Shown here: one piece after another, positions 24,144 through 35,827 of the stretch
How positions within the stretch are numbered: the stretch's first letter is position 1
Layout of the letters: each line of letters opens with the position of its first letter
Assembly: GCA_947364045.1 (NCBI GenBank)
Contig: CANARN010000002.1
Coordinates: 1-64,000, forward strand
DNA from: an uncultured Clostridia bacterium
GTDB lineage: Bacteria; Bacillota; Clostridia; Oscillospirales; Acutalibacteraceae
DNA length: 64,000 nt
Direction: 5' to 3'
Program-made: the position numbers and the translations under genes
Notes under the pieces: model-generated
Databases searched by the model: none
Seen by the model: the letters and a program-made list of their open reading frames with translations, nothing else
What the model was told of the DNA's origin: nothing

Positions 24144-25763
24144 TTATTCGTCTGCTTTGATTTTCTTACCGTATTTAATCTGATTTGCAATAAAGCCTGC
24201 GCCGAGAACTAAAATAATCGGAATGAGAAGTATCAGAAGAGCAAGTATGCCGATTATGATAATTGCAGGACCTTTACGGCTCGAAACAGTGCGCTCGGGA
24301 GTCTTTTCTTCGGGAACAGGACCCTGTTCGCCCTCACGGTAATATGGCATAACGGGAAGAACTGTGTTGTAAGCGGGGATTCCTCTGTTGTGAATGAGCG
24401 GCTCTGCAAAATCGTAAAGACTGTCGGCCGTTTTAAGAAGCTTTCTGACATTTATATGTAACGCGTTAAACACAGAGTCAAAAATGCTTATGAGACCCAT
24501 TGCAATTTTGTAGTGAGCGTCATCGGGGTCATATAGGTTTTCGCCGCCGTACAAATTCAGCACCATTTTGATTATGAAGTCGAGTACGCTCTCATCTGCA
24601 ATAGGCGCCCAATCCTCTTTCTTTAGCCCAGTCTCTTTTTTTGTCCATTTTGCAACCGTGCCGATTTTAAGCTTGTTTATTATCTTCGCTACGGGCTTTA
24701 TAAGCCAACCGATTTTATAAATCAGTTTTTTCTTAATAGACATAGCCGTAACCATTGTCGCAAATGTGTCTGTATCTCCTGCGGCGGCCTTGACCATATC
24801 GACAATCATACCGGAAAGCTGATTTTCAAGATGGCTTTTAATATTTCCGCCGTGAAGCTCACAGTTGGGCTTAACCGTAATAAAGTCAGTAGTTGTGCTT
24901 ACAACATCTTTGGCTGGGTCAAGAACTACTGTGCGGATTGTACCCGGATGCCCAATAGGAGAAGCGGTTGCAATATCGTAAAATGTGTTTCCGCGTTTTG
25001 AAATATACTTGTCAATGCTGTGAATGTGCGTATGACCTGTAAGCATAAACTGAAGACCTAAATCTGCATACTGCTCACGGCGAACATCAAAGTCTCCGTG
25101 CATATCATTTTTGCCGATAAGTCCGTAAATGGGCGAGGGGGCAATGAGGGGATGATGTGTCATTGAGATTATGAACTGACCGTTTTCTTTTGCGTCCTTA
25201 ACCTGTGCCTTTAACCATTCGTAGCAGTCATCAGATATTCCGCTTTTGCCTGTAAGATTTGTGTCGTCGTTGATGGCGAAAAGTCTGTAACCGTCTGCAA
25301 GCTGAACAACGTAAGACATACTGGGCATATGAACTGACAGCGCCTGGTCAGGACCGAATTCACGGTACATTTCAAACAGGTCCTCACGTTTTGCGGCGGG
25401 GATTTTTGTCTTTTCGTCTGTTATGAAGGAATCTGTCTGTCCGTCGTCCTGATAGTCGTGAGTTGCGGTAATAACGAAAACACGTTTTCCTGAGTTTTTT
25501 AAATCGCGGAGCATTTCGATAAATTCTTTGTGCGAATCAAAGTCGCCGTTTGTGGTGGTATCTCCCGAAAGAAGAACAATATCGGTTCTTTTATCCGATT
25601 TAATCTGCTCAAAGCATGCAGCAAGCACTTCACCTGCGTCCTTTAAAAGAAGCTGGCTTTTTGAATTTGCTTTTTCATAAGCTTTACCGCTTGTGCCGAG
25701 CTTTTTTGAATAATAATGCGTGTCTGTAATGACGGTCAGAGTAAGTGGAGTTCTTGTATCCAT
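24144..25763 (-). CDS. Membrane-anchored metallophosphoesterase
   Basis: 539-residue calcineurin-like phosphoesterase. The di-metal motifs appear in order: ITDTHYY (near residue 12), LLSGDTTTNGD, TATHDY, SMTHHPLIA and GHTHIHSI. The catalytic part ends near residue 300. A helical region of about 180 residues follows, then a Pro/Glu-rich spacer and a C-terminal transmembrane helix (about 506-528) with a lysine-rich tail. There is no N-terminal signal peptide, so the topology is uncertain: the enzyme may be cytosolic and tail-anchored. The gene follows thrS by 17 bases, with GAGGTG as ribosome site, so it probably shares the thrS T-box promoter. Confidence 0.88.
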   Translation of the reverse strand: MDTRTPLTLTVITDTHYYSKKLGTSGKAYEKANSKSQLLLKDAGEVLAACFEQIKSDKRTDIVLLSGDTTTNGDFDSHKEFIEMLRDLKNSGKRVFVITATHDYQDDGQTDSFITDEKTKIPAAKREDLFEMYREFGPDQALSVHMPSMSYVVQLADGYRLFAINDDTNLTGKSGISDDCYEWLKAQVKDAKENGQFIISMTHHPLIAPSPIYGLIGKNDMHGDFDVRREQYADLGLQFMLTGHTHIHSIDKYISKRGNTFYDIATASPIGHPGTIRTVVLDPAKDVVSTTTDFITVKPNCELHGGNIKSHLENQLSGMIVDMVKAAAGDTDTFATMVTAMSIKKKLIYKIGWLIKPVAKIINKLKIGTVAKWTKKETGLKKEDWAPIADESVLDFIIKMVLNLYGGENLYDPDDAHYKIAMGLISIFDSVFNALHINVRKLLKTADSLYDFAEPLIHNRGIPAYNTVLPVMPYYREGEQGPVPEEKTPERTVSSRKGPAIIIIGILALLILLIPIILVLGAGFIANQIKYGKKIKADE

Positions 25764-25780
25764 ATTGCACCTCTTATGCG

Positions 25781-27727
25781 TTAGTTTATAGCCTTTGAAT
25801 TGATTTCTTCAAGAAGGTCTTTGATAACGTCTTCTACACTCTTTGTGCCGATGTCGCCTACGCCGCGTTTTCTGACTGAAACCGTGCCGTCCTCTGCTTC
25901 TTTGTCGCCGACAACAAACATATAGTTGATTTTCTGAAGCTGAGCCTCACGAATTTTATAGCCGATTTTCTCGCTTCTGTCGTCAACCTCTGCTCTGATG
26001 CCGTATTTTTCAAGCTCTGCTTTAATTTCAAAGCATTTCGGCTGATGTCTGTCTGCAATGGGAAGAAGCTTAACCTGAACAGGTGACAGCCAAAGCGGGA
26101 ATGCACCTGCATATTTTTCGATAAGCAGTGCAAGAGTTCTTTCATAACAGCCTATTGAAGTTCTGTGAATGATATACGGATTTTTCTTTGTGCCGTCAGC
26201 GTCCGTGTATTCCATACCGAATTTCTCGGCAAGAAGCTGGTCTATCTGAATTGTAATAAGAGTATCCTCTTTGCCGTGAACATTCTTAATCTGAATATCG
26301 AGCTTGGGACCGTAGAAAGCGGCTTCGCCTATGCCGACCTTGTGCGGAATATTAAGGTGGTCAAGAATTTTTGCCATAATTCCCTGTGCCTCGTTCCACT
26401 GTTCCTCAGTGCCGATATATTTTTCTCTGTCGTTGGGGTCCCACTGTGAAAATCTGTATGAAACATCTTCATAAAGCCCCAATGTTTTAAGCATATAAAT
26501 TGCAAGCTCAAGACAGTTTTTAAATTCGTCCTCAAGCTGATCCGGACGGCACATAAGGTGACCCTCGGAAATTGTGAACTGACGTACGCGGATAAGACCG
26601 TGCATTTCGCCCGATGCCTCGTTTCTGAAAAGAGTTGAGGTTTCGTTATAGCGGAGAGGCAAATCACGGTAGCTCCTCGCTCTGTTAAGATATGCCTGAT
26701 ACTGAAACGGACATGTCATGGGGCGCAGAGCAAAACATTCCTTTGTTTCGTCTGCGGGGTCGCCCAATACAAACATTCCGTCAAGGTAATGATCCCAGTG
26801 ACCTGAAATTTTGTAAAGGTCGCTCTTTGCCATAAACGGAGTTTTAGTAAGAAGCCAGCCCCTCTTTTGCTCCTCGTCCTCAACAAATCTTTGAAGAAGC
26901 TGAATAATTCTTGCGCCCTTCGGGAGCATTATGGGAAGACCCTGACCGATTACATCGCTTGTGGTGAAAAGCTCTAATTCTCTGCCCAGCTTGTTGTGGT
27001 CACGCTTTTTAGCTTCCTCAATTCTCTGAAGATGCTCCTGGAGCTCTGCGGCTTTCGGGAAAGCTACGCCGTAAATTCTTTGGAGCATTTTATTTTTCTC
27101 ATCACCGCGCCAATATGCGCCTGTGCAGGAGGTAAGCTTAAATGCCTTAACAGCGCCTGTTGACATAATGTGCGGGCCTGCGCAAAGCTCGTTGAAATCG
27201 CCTTGCTTGTAGAAAGAAATCGGCTCGCCCTTGTCTGCATGCTCTTTTATAAGCTCGGATTTGTAAATCTCACCGTTTTTATCAAAATACTCAAGAGCCT
27301 CTTCGGGATTCATTTCATATTTTTCAAGAGCGATATCCTCTTTAACTATTTTCTTCATTTCTGCTTCTATTTTTTCAAGAATTTCGGGAGTGAATGCGAT
27401 TTCGCTGTCAAAATCGTAGTAAAAGCCGTTGTCGATAGCAGGGCCTATGGCAAGCTTCGTTTCGGGATAAAGGCGTTTTACAGCCTGCGCCAAAATGTGT
27501 GACGCTGTGTGCCAAAATGTCTTTCTGCCGTCAATATCCTCGCCGAAGGTTACAATTTCAAGTGCGCAGTCCTCTGTTAAGGCGGTACGCAAATCGCAGT
27601 ATTCGCCGTTAATTCTGCCGCCCACGGCCGCCTTGTAAAGCCCCATACCAATGGACTTTGCAACTTCGGCAACGGTAATTCCTTTTTCAAATTCCTTTAC
27701 TTCATCTCTTAAAGTAACTTTAATCAT
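25781..27727 (-). CDS. thrS: Threonyl-tRNA synthetase
   Basis: 648-residue class II synthetase charging tRNA-Thr. Domain order: TGS (residues 1-60), editing domain with HTASHILAQAVKRLYP near residue 75 and the downstream NELCAGPHI cysteine/histidine motif, catalytic core with motif 2 RNEASGEMHGLIRVRQF and motif 3 IGCYERTLALLIE, and a C-terminal anticodon-binding domain. The frame is open for 60 further codons into the leader RNA, but the ATG at 27727 has AAAGGAG upstream and matches the family N-terminus. Expression is expected to be governed by the T-box leader just upstream. Confidence 0.97.
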   Translation of the reverse strand: MIKVTLRDEVKEFEKGITVAEVAKSIGMGLYKAAVGGRINGEYCDLRTALTEDCALEIVTFGEDIDGRKTFWHTASHILAQAVKRLYPETKLAIGPAIDNGFYYDFDSEIAFTPEILEKIEAEMKKIVKEDIALEKYEMNPEEALEYFDKNGEIYKSELIKEHADKGEPISFYKQGDFNELCAGPHIMSTGAVKAFKLTSCTGAYWRGDEKNKMLQRIYGVAFPKAAELQEHLQRIEEAKKRDHNKLGRELELFTTSDVIGQGLPIMLPKGARIIQLLQRFVEDEEQKRGWLLTKTPFMAKSDLYKISGHWDHYLDGMFVLGDPADETKECFALRPMTCPFQYQAYLNRARSYRDLPLRYNETSTLFRNEASGEMHGLIRVRQFTISEGHLMCRPDQLEDEFKNCLELAIYMLKTLGLYEDVSYRFSQWDPNDREKYIGTEEQWNEAQGIMAKILDHLNIPHKVGIGEAAFYGPKLDIQIKNVHGKEDTLITIQIDQLLAEKFGMEYTDADGTKKNPYIIHRTSIGCYERTLALLIEKYAGAFPLWLSPVQVKLLPIADRHQPKCFEIKAELEKYGIRAEVDDRSEKIGYKIREAQLQKINYMFVVGDKEAEDGTVSVRKRGVGDIGTKSVEDVIKDLLEEINSKAIN

Positions 27728-27739
27728 AAGATAAATCTC

Positions 27740-28000
27740 CTTTCGATAAATAAAAAAGCACTTCAACCCTGAAAAAGTCAGGGATGAAATGCTCAAAATT
27801 ACATTCCACGGTTCCACCCGTATTGCGGATATAATCCGCCGCTCAAAAGACTTTAACGCAGTCTGTACGGTACAGCTTAATCTAAAAATGCTTTCGCCGA
27901 CGCTCAAAAGCGGTACATTAAAACAATTCTTTAATTCCCTTTCACCGTGGCGGGAATCTCTCTGAAAAGAACGAGTGTCCTAATGCTTCTTTCTCATCAC
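27740..28000 (-). promoter_or_regulatory. T-box leader (threonine) upstream of thrS
   Basis: Minus-strand leader with Stem I starting GATGAGAAAGAAGCATTAG, an AGAGAG bulge region, and the conserved T-box sequence GGGTGGAACCGTGG near 27800-27820. An intrinsic terminator follows, with arms around GAGCATTTCATCCCTGA and TCAGGGTTGAAGTGCT and a T-run. The likely specifier is ACC (complement of 27912-27914), a threonine codon, matching the downstream gene. Uncharged tRNA-Thr would stabilise the antiterminator. Confidence 0.93.
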
Positions 28001-28018
28001 TTTATAATTATTATTTAT

Positions 28019-28046
28019 ATTATACCTATTTTATATAATTTGTCAA
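28019..28046 (-). promoter_or_regulatory. thrS promoter
   Basis: Minus strand TTGACA (28041-28046) and TATAAT (28019-28024), both perfect consensus, with a 16-base spacer; the T-box leader begins just downstream. Confidence 0.85.
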
Positions 28047-28110
28047 CGGTAATTTTTGCAGGAAATATTTTGACAATATTTTTGTTAATAAATTATTTAC
28101 AAATATTTCC

Positions 28111-28139
28111 TTGACTTTTTTTGCCTTTGGGGGTATATT
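28111..28139 (+). promoter_or_regulatory. hrcA operon promoter
   Basis: TTGACT (28111-28116) and TATATT (28134-28139) with a 17-base spacer, immediately upstream of the CIRCE operator. Confidence 0.8.
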
Positions 28140-28149
28140 ATAAACATAG

Positions 28150-28176
28150 TTAGCACTCGGGCAAACAGAGTGCTAA
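28150..28176 (+). promoter_or_regulatory. CIRCE operator
   Basis: Canonical HrcA-binding inverted repeat TTAGCACTC (28150-28158), nine-base spacer, GAGTGCTAA (28168-28176). All nine positions of each arm match consensus. It lies between promoter and hrcA, giving autoregulation of the whole heat-shock operon. Confidence 0.98.
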
Positions 28177-28205
28177 CATAAACAAACTGATGTGGCGGTG
28201 AGGAT

Positions 28206-29234
28206 GTGAAACTGAGCGAACGCAAAGAAAAAATACTTGCAAGCATTGTTGAGTATTATATTGCGACAGGCGAGCCGGTAGGCTCAAAAACGCTCTTGGA
28301 ACATTCATCTCTCTCCGTTTCGAGCGCAACTGTGCGCAATGAAATGGCGGAGCTTTCGGCTCTCGGCTTTATTGAACAGCCGCACACCTCGTCAGGACGC
28401 GTACCGTCACAGCTCGGTTACCGTTATTATGTTGACAATCTTATGAACAGCTATGAGCTTCCCGCGCAGGAAAAACGGCTTATCGAATCAAGAATTTTAA
28501 GCGCGTCCGGCGAGCCTCAGCAGATTTTGGAGCAGGCAGGGCAGGTGCTTGCCGAAATTACCAACTGTGCTGTTGTGTCGACTACCCCGTGCGACGAGCA
28601 TGCGGTTATCCGTAGAGTAGAGTTAGTGCCAATCGGCACTCGAACGGCTATGATGATAATGCTGTCATCGTCAGGGATTCTTAAAAGCAAGGTGTGTAAG
28701 CTTGACTGTGAGCTTTCCTTAGATATTATTGAGCTGTTTTACAATGTGGTTTCAAAAAACTTTATCGGCAAATCGGCTGAAGAGGTAAGCGTTGCGATGA
28801 TTCAGACTCTTGCACTGTCGCTCGGCAGCAAATCGCTTGCAGTTTCTCCGCTTTTGATAACGCTGTCGGATTTGGCGCAGATGACCGAGCAGACGCAACT
28901 GCTTTTACAAGGTCAGTCAAATCTGCTGAATTATACCGATTACGGAAATGCGTATGAAATAATGGAGTTTTTAAGACGGAGTGACCCGTTAACGTCGTTT
29001 TTCTCATCAAAGAAGAACGCAAATGCGCCGAGAATACTTATCGGCAAGGAAAATCAGTTCCGTGAGCTTCAGGATTCATCGGTAATTTTTTCAAATTACA
29101 ATGTGAGCGGCAAAGAAAGCGGCACACTCGGTCTGATAGGTCCTACAAGAATTGATTATGCAAGGCTTATTCCGAGTCTTAAATATTTGACCGAAATAGT
29201 CGGTAACATAATGTCGGATACTTTAGAAGATTAA
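28206..29234 (+). CDS. hrcA: Heat-inducible transcription repressor HrcA
   Basis: 342-residue repressor that binds CIRCE and is kept active by the GroE chaperonin. The N-terminal winged helix (LSERKEKILASIVEYYIATG, GEPVGSKTLLE and the recognition segment SSATVRNEMAELSALGFIEQ) is followed by PHTSSGRVPSQLGYRYYVD, the classical HrcA signature. GAF-like and dimerisation regions fill the rest, ending with LIGPTRIDYARLIPSLKYL. GTG start at 28206 behind GGTGAGG. First gene of hrcA-grpE-dnaK-dnaJ, with the operator 30 bases upstream. The length is typical. Confidence 0.97.
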   Translation: MKLSERKEKILASIVEYYIATGEPVGSKTLLEHSSLSVSSATVRNEMAELSALGFIEQPHTSSGRVPSQLGYRYYVDNLMNSYELPAQEKRLIESRILSASGEPQQILEQAGQVLAEITNCAVVSTTPCDEHAVIRRVELVPIGTRTAMMIMLSSSGILKSKVCKLDCELSLDIIELFYNVVSKNFIGKSAEEVSVAMIQTLALSLGSKSLAVSPLLITLSDLAQMTEQTQLLLQGQSNLLNYTDYGNAYEIMEFLRRSDPLTSFFSSKKNANAPRILIGKENQFRELQDSSVIFSNYNVSGKESGTLGLIGPTRIDYARLIPSLKYLTEIVGNIMSDTLED

Positions 29235-29270
29235 TATGATATAACAGGAAAGGAAGGGTCAATAATAAAA

Positions 29271-31650
<2,380 letters not shown>

Positions 31651-31666
31651 TTAACACCGTTTTGGG

Positions 31667-31694
31667 TATGGGACGATGTCTTCATCGCCCCATA
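31667..31694 (+). repeat. TGTAGG-family palindrome element D (between dnaK and dnaJ)
   Basis: TATGGGACGATG (31667-31678) and CATCGCCCCATA (31683-31694) form a 12-bp stem with one mismatch and loop TCTT. The GGACGATG arm matches elements C and G. There is no T-run, so it is not a standard terminator despite its intra-operon position. Confidence 0.65.
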
Positions 31695-31728
31695 CAGCAG
31701 TTTATAAAGTTCTGTTTGGAGAAGATTT

Positions 31729-32874
31729 ATGGCAGATAAAAGAGATTACTATGAGGTACTCGGCGTTGACAAAAATGCAACTGAGGAGCAAATAAAAAAA
31801 GCATACCGTCAGACTGCTAAAAAATATCACCCCGATTTACATCCCGGTGACAAAGAGGCTGAGGAAAAGTTTAAAGAGGCAAATGAAGCCTATGAGGTTT
31901 TGTCCGATGCCGACAAAAAGGCGCGCTATGACCAGTTCGGCCACGCAGGCGTTGACCCAAATTACGGCGCAGGGCAGGGCGGCTACGGCGGAGGCTTCGG
32001 CGGAATGGATTTTGACCTCGGCGATATACTCGGCAGTATGTTCGGCGGAGGCTTCGGGGGCTTCGGCGGCAGGTCTAACCCAAATGCGCCGCAAAGAGGG
32101 TCAGACACTCAGGCAAGCGTTACAATTTCATTTGAAGAGGCGGCAAAGGGCTGTAAACGAACCGTTGATTCAATGCGAATTGAATCGTGTCCCGAATGTC
32201 ACGGCAGCGGCTGCGCGGCAGGCTCTTCGCCCAAAACCTGTCCCGAATGTCACGGAAAAGGTCAGGTTACGGTTCAGCAAAGAACTCCGTTCGGCGTAAT
32301 TCAGACCTCAAAGCCCTGCGCAAAGTGCGGCGGCAGAGGGACTGTTATTGAAAATCCGTGTAAGAAATGTAACGGCTCGGGCAGAGTGCGTAAGGCGTCT
32401 AAGCTTGATATTAACATACCCGCAGGTGTTGACGACCGCCAGATTATAACTGTAAGGGGACAGGGTAATAAGGGCGTGAACGGCGGACCTGCCGGCGACC
32501 TTAACATAGTAGTAAATGTCCGTCCTCATCCGATTTTTGAGCGTGACGGTTATAATGTTTGGGTGGATTTACATTTGACTTATATGCAGGTAGCTCTCGG
32601 CTGTACAGTACAGGTTCCGACACTTGACGGTAAGGTTGAATACCCCATACCCGCAGGCACACAGCCCGGCGATGTTTATAAATTACGTAACAGGGGAATA
32701 CCCAACCGCTCGGGAATGGGCAAGGGCGACCAGCTTGTGAGAATTATTGTTGATGTACCTAAAAAGCTGACCGACAAACAGCGTGAGCTTATTAAACAGC
32801 TCGCAATTGAGTTCGGCAGTACAGAGGGGCTTGACGAAGGCAAAAAAAGCATTTTCGGCAAAAAGAAAAAGTAA
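31729..32874 (+). CDS. dnaJ: Chaperone protein DnaJ (Hsp40)
   Basis: 381-residue type I Hsp40. The J-domain (residues 4-70) carries the HPD tripeptide in [11 protein letters not shown] Gly/Phe-rich stretch ([22 protein letters not shown]) follows, then a zinc domain with four CxxCxGxG repeats ([32 protein letters not shown]), and the C-terminal substrate-binding domains. It stimulates DnaK ATPase. ATG 31729 with TTTGGAGAAG upstream. Last gene of the heat-shock operon, 78 bases after dnaK. Confidence 0.97.
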   Translation: MADKRDYYEVLGVDKNATEEQIKKAYRQTAKKYHPDLHPGDKEAEEKFKEANEAYEVLSDADKKARYDQFGHAGVDPNYGAGQGGYGGGFGGMDFDLGDILGSMFGGGFGGFGGRSNPNAPQRGSDTQASVTISFEEAAKGCKRTVDSMRIESCPECHGSGCAAGSSPKTCPECHGKGQVTVQQRTPFGVIQTSKPCAKCGGRGTVIENPCKKCNGSGRVRKASKLDINIPAGVDDRQIITVRGQGNKGVNGGPAGDLNIVVNVRPHPIFERDGYNVWVDLHLTYMQVALGCTVQVPTLDGKVEYPIPAGTQPGDVYKLRNRGIPNRSGMGKGDQLVRIIVDVPKKLTDKQRELIKQLAIEFGSTEGLDEGKKSIFGKKKK

Positions 32875-32889
32875 ATACAATAATGCAAA

Positions 32890-32925
32890 AAGCCGAGATT
32901 CACGAATTCAAGTGAATCTCGGCTT
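32890..32925 (+). terminator. Terminator after dnaJ
   Basis: AAGCCGAGATTCAC (32890-32903) pairs with GTGAATCTCGGCTT (32912-32925), a perfect 14-bp stem. The downstream run is only moderately T-rich (CAATATTT). Confidence 0.75.
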
Positions 32926-32971
32926 CAATATTTAATTAAGTATTGAAGGGACAAAGTTCTATTCGTCCCGA

Positions 32972-33007
32972 AAAAAGCAGGGCGTGGGCTTGCTCACGCT
33001 GTTTTTT
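32972..33007. terminator. Bidirectional terminator formed around palindrome element E
   Basis: AAAAAAGCAG and CTGTTTTTT flank arms GCGTGGGC / GCTCACGC (32982-32989 and 32992-32999), giving a long stem with T-runs on both strands. It follows dnaJ on the plus strand and the kinase gene on the minus strand. The core resembles the scattered TGTAGG palindromes, with GCAGG in place of GTAGG. Confidence 0.65.
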
Positions 33008-33086
33008 CACGTTTTATCCCTCGTGACAGCTTCTGTTTTTGAGGGAATGTGGGACCGCTTACGGCGGATTAGGTGAACATTCACTA

Positions 33087-34529
33087 TCACTCCGCCTTAT
33101 CGGCATCAAACCAAAACGTAACTCCGCCGTCTGAGTTGAATACGCCGTACTCGTTGCCATGAAGATTCTGAATGGCGCTGACGATTGAAAGCCCCAAGCC
33201 AAATCTGCCTTCTTTGCGTGAACGGGATTTATCCGCTCTGTAAAACGAGTCCCAAATCTTGTCAATATCCTCATCGGCAATAGCTTTGCCTGTGTTGTAA
33301 ACAAATATCCGCACTTTTTTGTCTTGCTCTTCGCAGTAAATTTTAATGAGCTTTTCGCCCTCAGTATGCGAAATTGCATTTGAAACATAGTTATTAAGCA
33401 CCATTGTAAGCTTGATTAAGTCGCCTCGGCAGATAATCTGAGCGGGAATGTCTGTTTTGCATTTTATTCCGTTTTCCTCAAAAACTATTTTTTCCCTGTC
33501 TGTGTAATCGCTGATAAAATCATACAGAGAAAAATCCTCATATTCAAGCCTGCTGTCGCCGATTTCAAATCTTGACAGCTCTAAAAGCTCAATAACAAGA
33601 GCGTTCATCTTGTCGCTTTCTTTTATAATTACGCCGCAGTATTCCGAAGCGCCGTCGGCATCTCCGCTTTGAAGCATTAACTCTGCTCCCTCAGCGTAGC
33701 CGCGAACTATTGCGATAGGCGTTTTAAGCTCATGAGAAATGCTTGAAATAAACTCTTTTCTCAGCTCGTCAAGAGTCTGCTTCTTTTCAATGTCATCCTG
33801 AAGCTTTTTGTTCTTTTGATTAAGGTCCTGAAGCGTAATGTCCAGCGAGCCTGACAGGTCGTTTATACTTTCCGCAAGTTTTCCTATTTCATCGTTTGAG
33901 CTGACTGACAGCCGTTCCGAAAAGTCCATATTTGACATTTTTTCGGTAATTTTGCTCATTTCAATCAGCGGCTTTGTAAAGCTCTCCGAGTAAATAATAA
34001 AGAATATAATAACGACTATGAAAATAAACAGAATTGACGCCCAGACAAAGTAAAGGGCAACGTCTGCATTTGCTTCGACATTTGCTATAACGCTGAAGAT
34101 TTCGATTTCAATTCCGTCGCTGAGTGTGCATTTGTAGTCAATATACTGAACACCGTTTGACTCGCGGATATCAAGAACAGCGCCGTTTTTATACGTGTTG
34201 TGTTCAATAACAATGGTATTGCCGCCTGTGGGAATCAGATTTTTCGGACTCAGATACAGCGGATTTCCGTCGGGAAAGTAGATGTCGATTGAAATGTTGT
34301 TTTCGGTTTCAAGCTTGCCTACCGTACCCAAATAAACTCCTGATTTTAAATCAAGAGTGTCAAGATATTCTGCGGTGGACGTCATTTTTTTCTTTTCGTT
34401 ATAAAAATAAAAATCGCCCAAACAGGTTGTATTTATAATTAAAATAACCGTAACGGCAGTCAAAAGAATTGCTGTTATCTGTAAAAACATTTTGAGCCTT
34501 ATGCTCAGACGGCGTTTATTCCTGCTCAT
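33087..34529 (-). CDS. Sensor histidine kinase
   Basis: 480 residues. The first transmembrane helix (about 13-37), an extracytoplasmic sensor region (38-160), and the second helix (162-185, with FIFIVVIIFFII) are followed by a HAMP domain, HisKA with ISSISHELKTP (phosphorylation site His266) and HATPase_c with NYVSNAISHT (N box) and GRFGLGLSI (G box). The G2 region is short. It is translationally coupled to the response-regulator gene by a 14-base overlap. The extracellular domain gives no clue to the signal. Confidence 0.93.
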   Translation of the reverse strand: MSRNKRRLSIRLKMFLQITAILLTAVTVILIINTTCLGDFYFYNEKKKMTSTAEYLDTLDLKSGVYLGTVGKLETENNISIDIYFPDGNPLYLSPKNLIPTGGNTIVIEHNTYKNGAVLDIRESNGVQYIDYKCTLSDGIEIEIFSVIANVEANADVALYFVWASILFIFIVVIIFFIIYSESFTKPLIEMSKITEKMSNMDFSERLSVSSNDEIGKLAESINDLSGSLDITLQDLNQKNKKLQDDIEKKQTLDELRKEFISSISHELKTPIAIVRGYAEGAELMLQSGDADGASEYCGVIIKESDKMNALVIELLELSRFEIGDSRLEYEDFSLYDFISDYTDREKIVFEENGIKCKTDIPAQIICRGDLIKLTMVLNNYVSNAISHTEGEKLIKIYCEEQDKKVRIFVYNTGKAIADEDIDKIWDSFYRADKSRSRKEGRFGLGLSIVSAIQNLHGNEYGVFNSDGGVTFWFDADKAE

Positions 34530-35208
34530 TTACATCACTTTCCTGAATTTTATAGCCTACGCCGTAAACTGTTTTGAGATGCGCGTTTCCCCAGTCGCCG
34601 AGCTTTGTGCGAAGCCTTGCAACGTGGGAGTCTACCGTTCTTGTGTCGCCGTAATAGTCAAATCCCCAAATATCGTCAAGCAGCTGTTCGCGGCTGTAAA
34701 CTCTTCCCGTATTTTCGATAAGCTTTAAAAGTATGCTGTATTCTTTTACGGTGAGCGTGATTTCTTTACCGTCCGCAAAGACCTGATGCGCATTTTTGTC
34801 AACAGTAAGACCGTGAATACCGCTGTCTGCCGATTTAGTGTTGCTTTGAGAACGCTTTAGCAACGCCTCAATTCTTTTTGTTAAAAGAACAGGACTGAAG
34901 GGCTTTGTGACATAGTCATCAGCACCCGCTTCAAATCCTGTAATTTGGTCAAATTCCTGACTTCTGGCAGATAAAAGCAGGATAGGTACAGACGAGGTTT
35001 TGCGGATTTCCCTGCAAACCTCCCAACCGTCTTTTTCGGGCATCATAATGTCGAGTACAAGTAAGTCGGTATCCTTGTTTTTCTCAAAAAGGAGCAGCGC
35101 CTCTTTGCCGTTTTCGGCTTCAAGTACTGTGAAACCATCTTTTTTAAGAAAATCAGAGACAAGCCGTCTTATGAGCTGTTCATCGTCAGCAATAATTATC
35201 TTTGCCAA
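34516..35208 (-). CDS. OmpR/PhoB-family response regulator
   Basis: 230 residues: receiver domain (1-115) with acidic pocket Asp8/Asp9, phospho-acceptor Asp53 in VLDIMMPEKDG and Lys in YVTKPF, and a C-terminal winged helix (about 130-225) with DSHVARLRTKLGD and VYGVGYKI. It activates or represses genes after phosphorylation by the kinase encoded downstream. The start is TTG at 35208, with a weak GGGCGTGG site upstream. The target genes are not evident from the neighbourhood; the glycan genes lie far away. Confidence 0.94.
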   Translation of the reverse strand: MAKIIIADDEQLIRRLVSDFLKKDGFTVLEAENGKEALLLFEKNKDTDLLVLDIMMPEKDGWEVCREIRKTSSVPILLLSARSQEFDQITGFEAGADDYVTKPFSPVLLTKRIEALLKRSQSNTKSADSGIHGLTVDKNAHQVFADGKEITLTVKEYSILLKLIENTGRVYSREQLLDDIWGFDYYGDTRTVDSHVARLRTKLGDWGNAHLKTVYGVGYKIQESDVNEQE

Positions 35209-35240
35209 ATTACCACGCCCTTTTATTTTTATTTGTTTAT

Positions 35241-35750
35241 CTATTTAAGTAAATTCCTTAATCGAGATTTCTGTACGGCGCGGCACAGCATTATGCCTAA
35301 AGTAAAGCATACCGCGGCTTCGCCTGCCGCAACCTCAAGACCTGAAATAAGAAATGCTTTAAAGGCAAATCCGCCCGGCATAAAATATGCAATTTCCGCT
35401 CCCACGAATATTCCGTTAAAAATGCACGGAAACAACAGTGACAGCAGGGGAATATCCTTAAATTTGATATTCCTTGCAAGGTATCCGAGCGCAGCGGAAA
35501 TGAGTGTTGCGGCAGAGCCTATAACAACATCAACAATTCCGACGGTGCTTGAAATGTTGCTCAGCATACAGCCGACTGTGAGTCCGGGAATTGCCGCAGG
35601 TGTGAATGCGCAAAGCACGCAAAGCGCCTCGGAAACTCTGAACTGAATAGGACCGTAGGCAAGTCCGAATGCTGAGGAGGCGGCGGTCAGGGCGGCATAA
35701 AGCGCCGCAATAACAGCTGATTTCACGACGAATAAGGTTTTTTGATTCAT
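35241..35750 (-). CDS. queT: QueT family transporter (queuosine precursor ECF S component)
   Basis: 169-residue membrane protein of the QueT/ECF S-component family, which imports preQ0/preQ1 or related deazapurines with a shared energy-coupling module. Motifs: ALYAALTAASSAFGLAYGPI followed by QFRVSEALCVLCAF, the family hallmark, and GCMLSN. About six hydrophobic segments. The assignment is strengthened by a preQ1-I-like riboswitch directly upstream that overlaps its ribosome site. No EcfA/EcfT genes are in this window, so it must use a module encoded elsewhere. Confidence 0.88.
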   Translation of the reverse strand: MNQKTLFVVKSAVIAALYAALTAASSAFGLAYGPIQFRVSEALCVLCAFTPAAIPGLTVGCMLSNISSTVGIVDVVIGSAATLISAALGYLARNIKFKDIPLLSLLFPCIFNGIFVGAEIAYFMPGGFAFKAFLISGLEVAAGEAAVCFTLGIMLCRAVQKSRLRNLLK

Positions 35751-35760
35751 TTTTTATTAC

Positions 35761-35803
35761 TCCGTAGTTTTATTTTACGTCAGGATGGTTTCGAACTGAC
35801 GTT
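35761..35803 (-). promoter_or_regulatory. preQ1-I-like riboswitch upstream of queT
   Basis: On the minus strand a 7-bp stem ACGTCAG/CTGACGT encloses loop TTCGAAACCATC. It is followed by the A-rich tail AAAATAAAACTACGGAG. The small hairpin, the TTC-N-A loop start, the loop CC that can pair with the tail GG, and a tail that runs into the CGGAG ribosome site all fit preQ1-I riboswitches that block translation on ligand binding. The downstream gene is the expected target. The loop differs from the best-known examples. Confidence 0.65.
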
Positions 35804-35827
35804 ATATTAAAAATTACCGAATTGCCG

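Noticed and set aside
28762..29022. 86-codon minus-strand ORF within hrcA
   Set aside because: Antisense to a well-conserved gene and without start signals.
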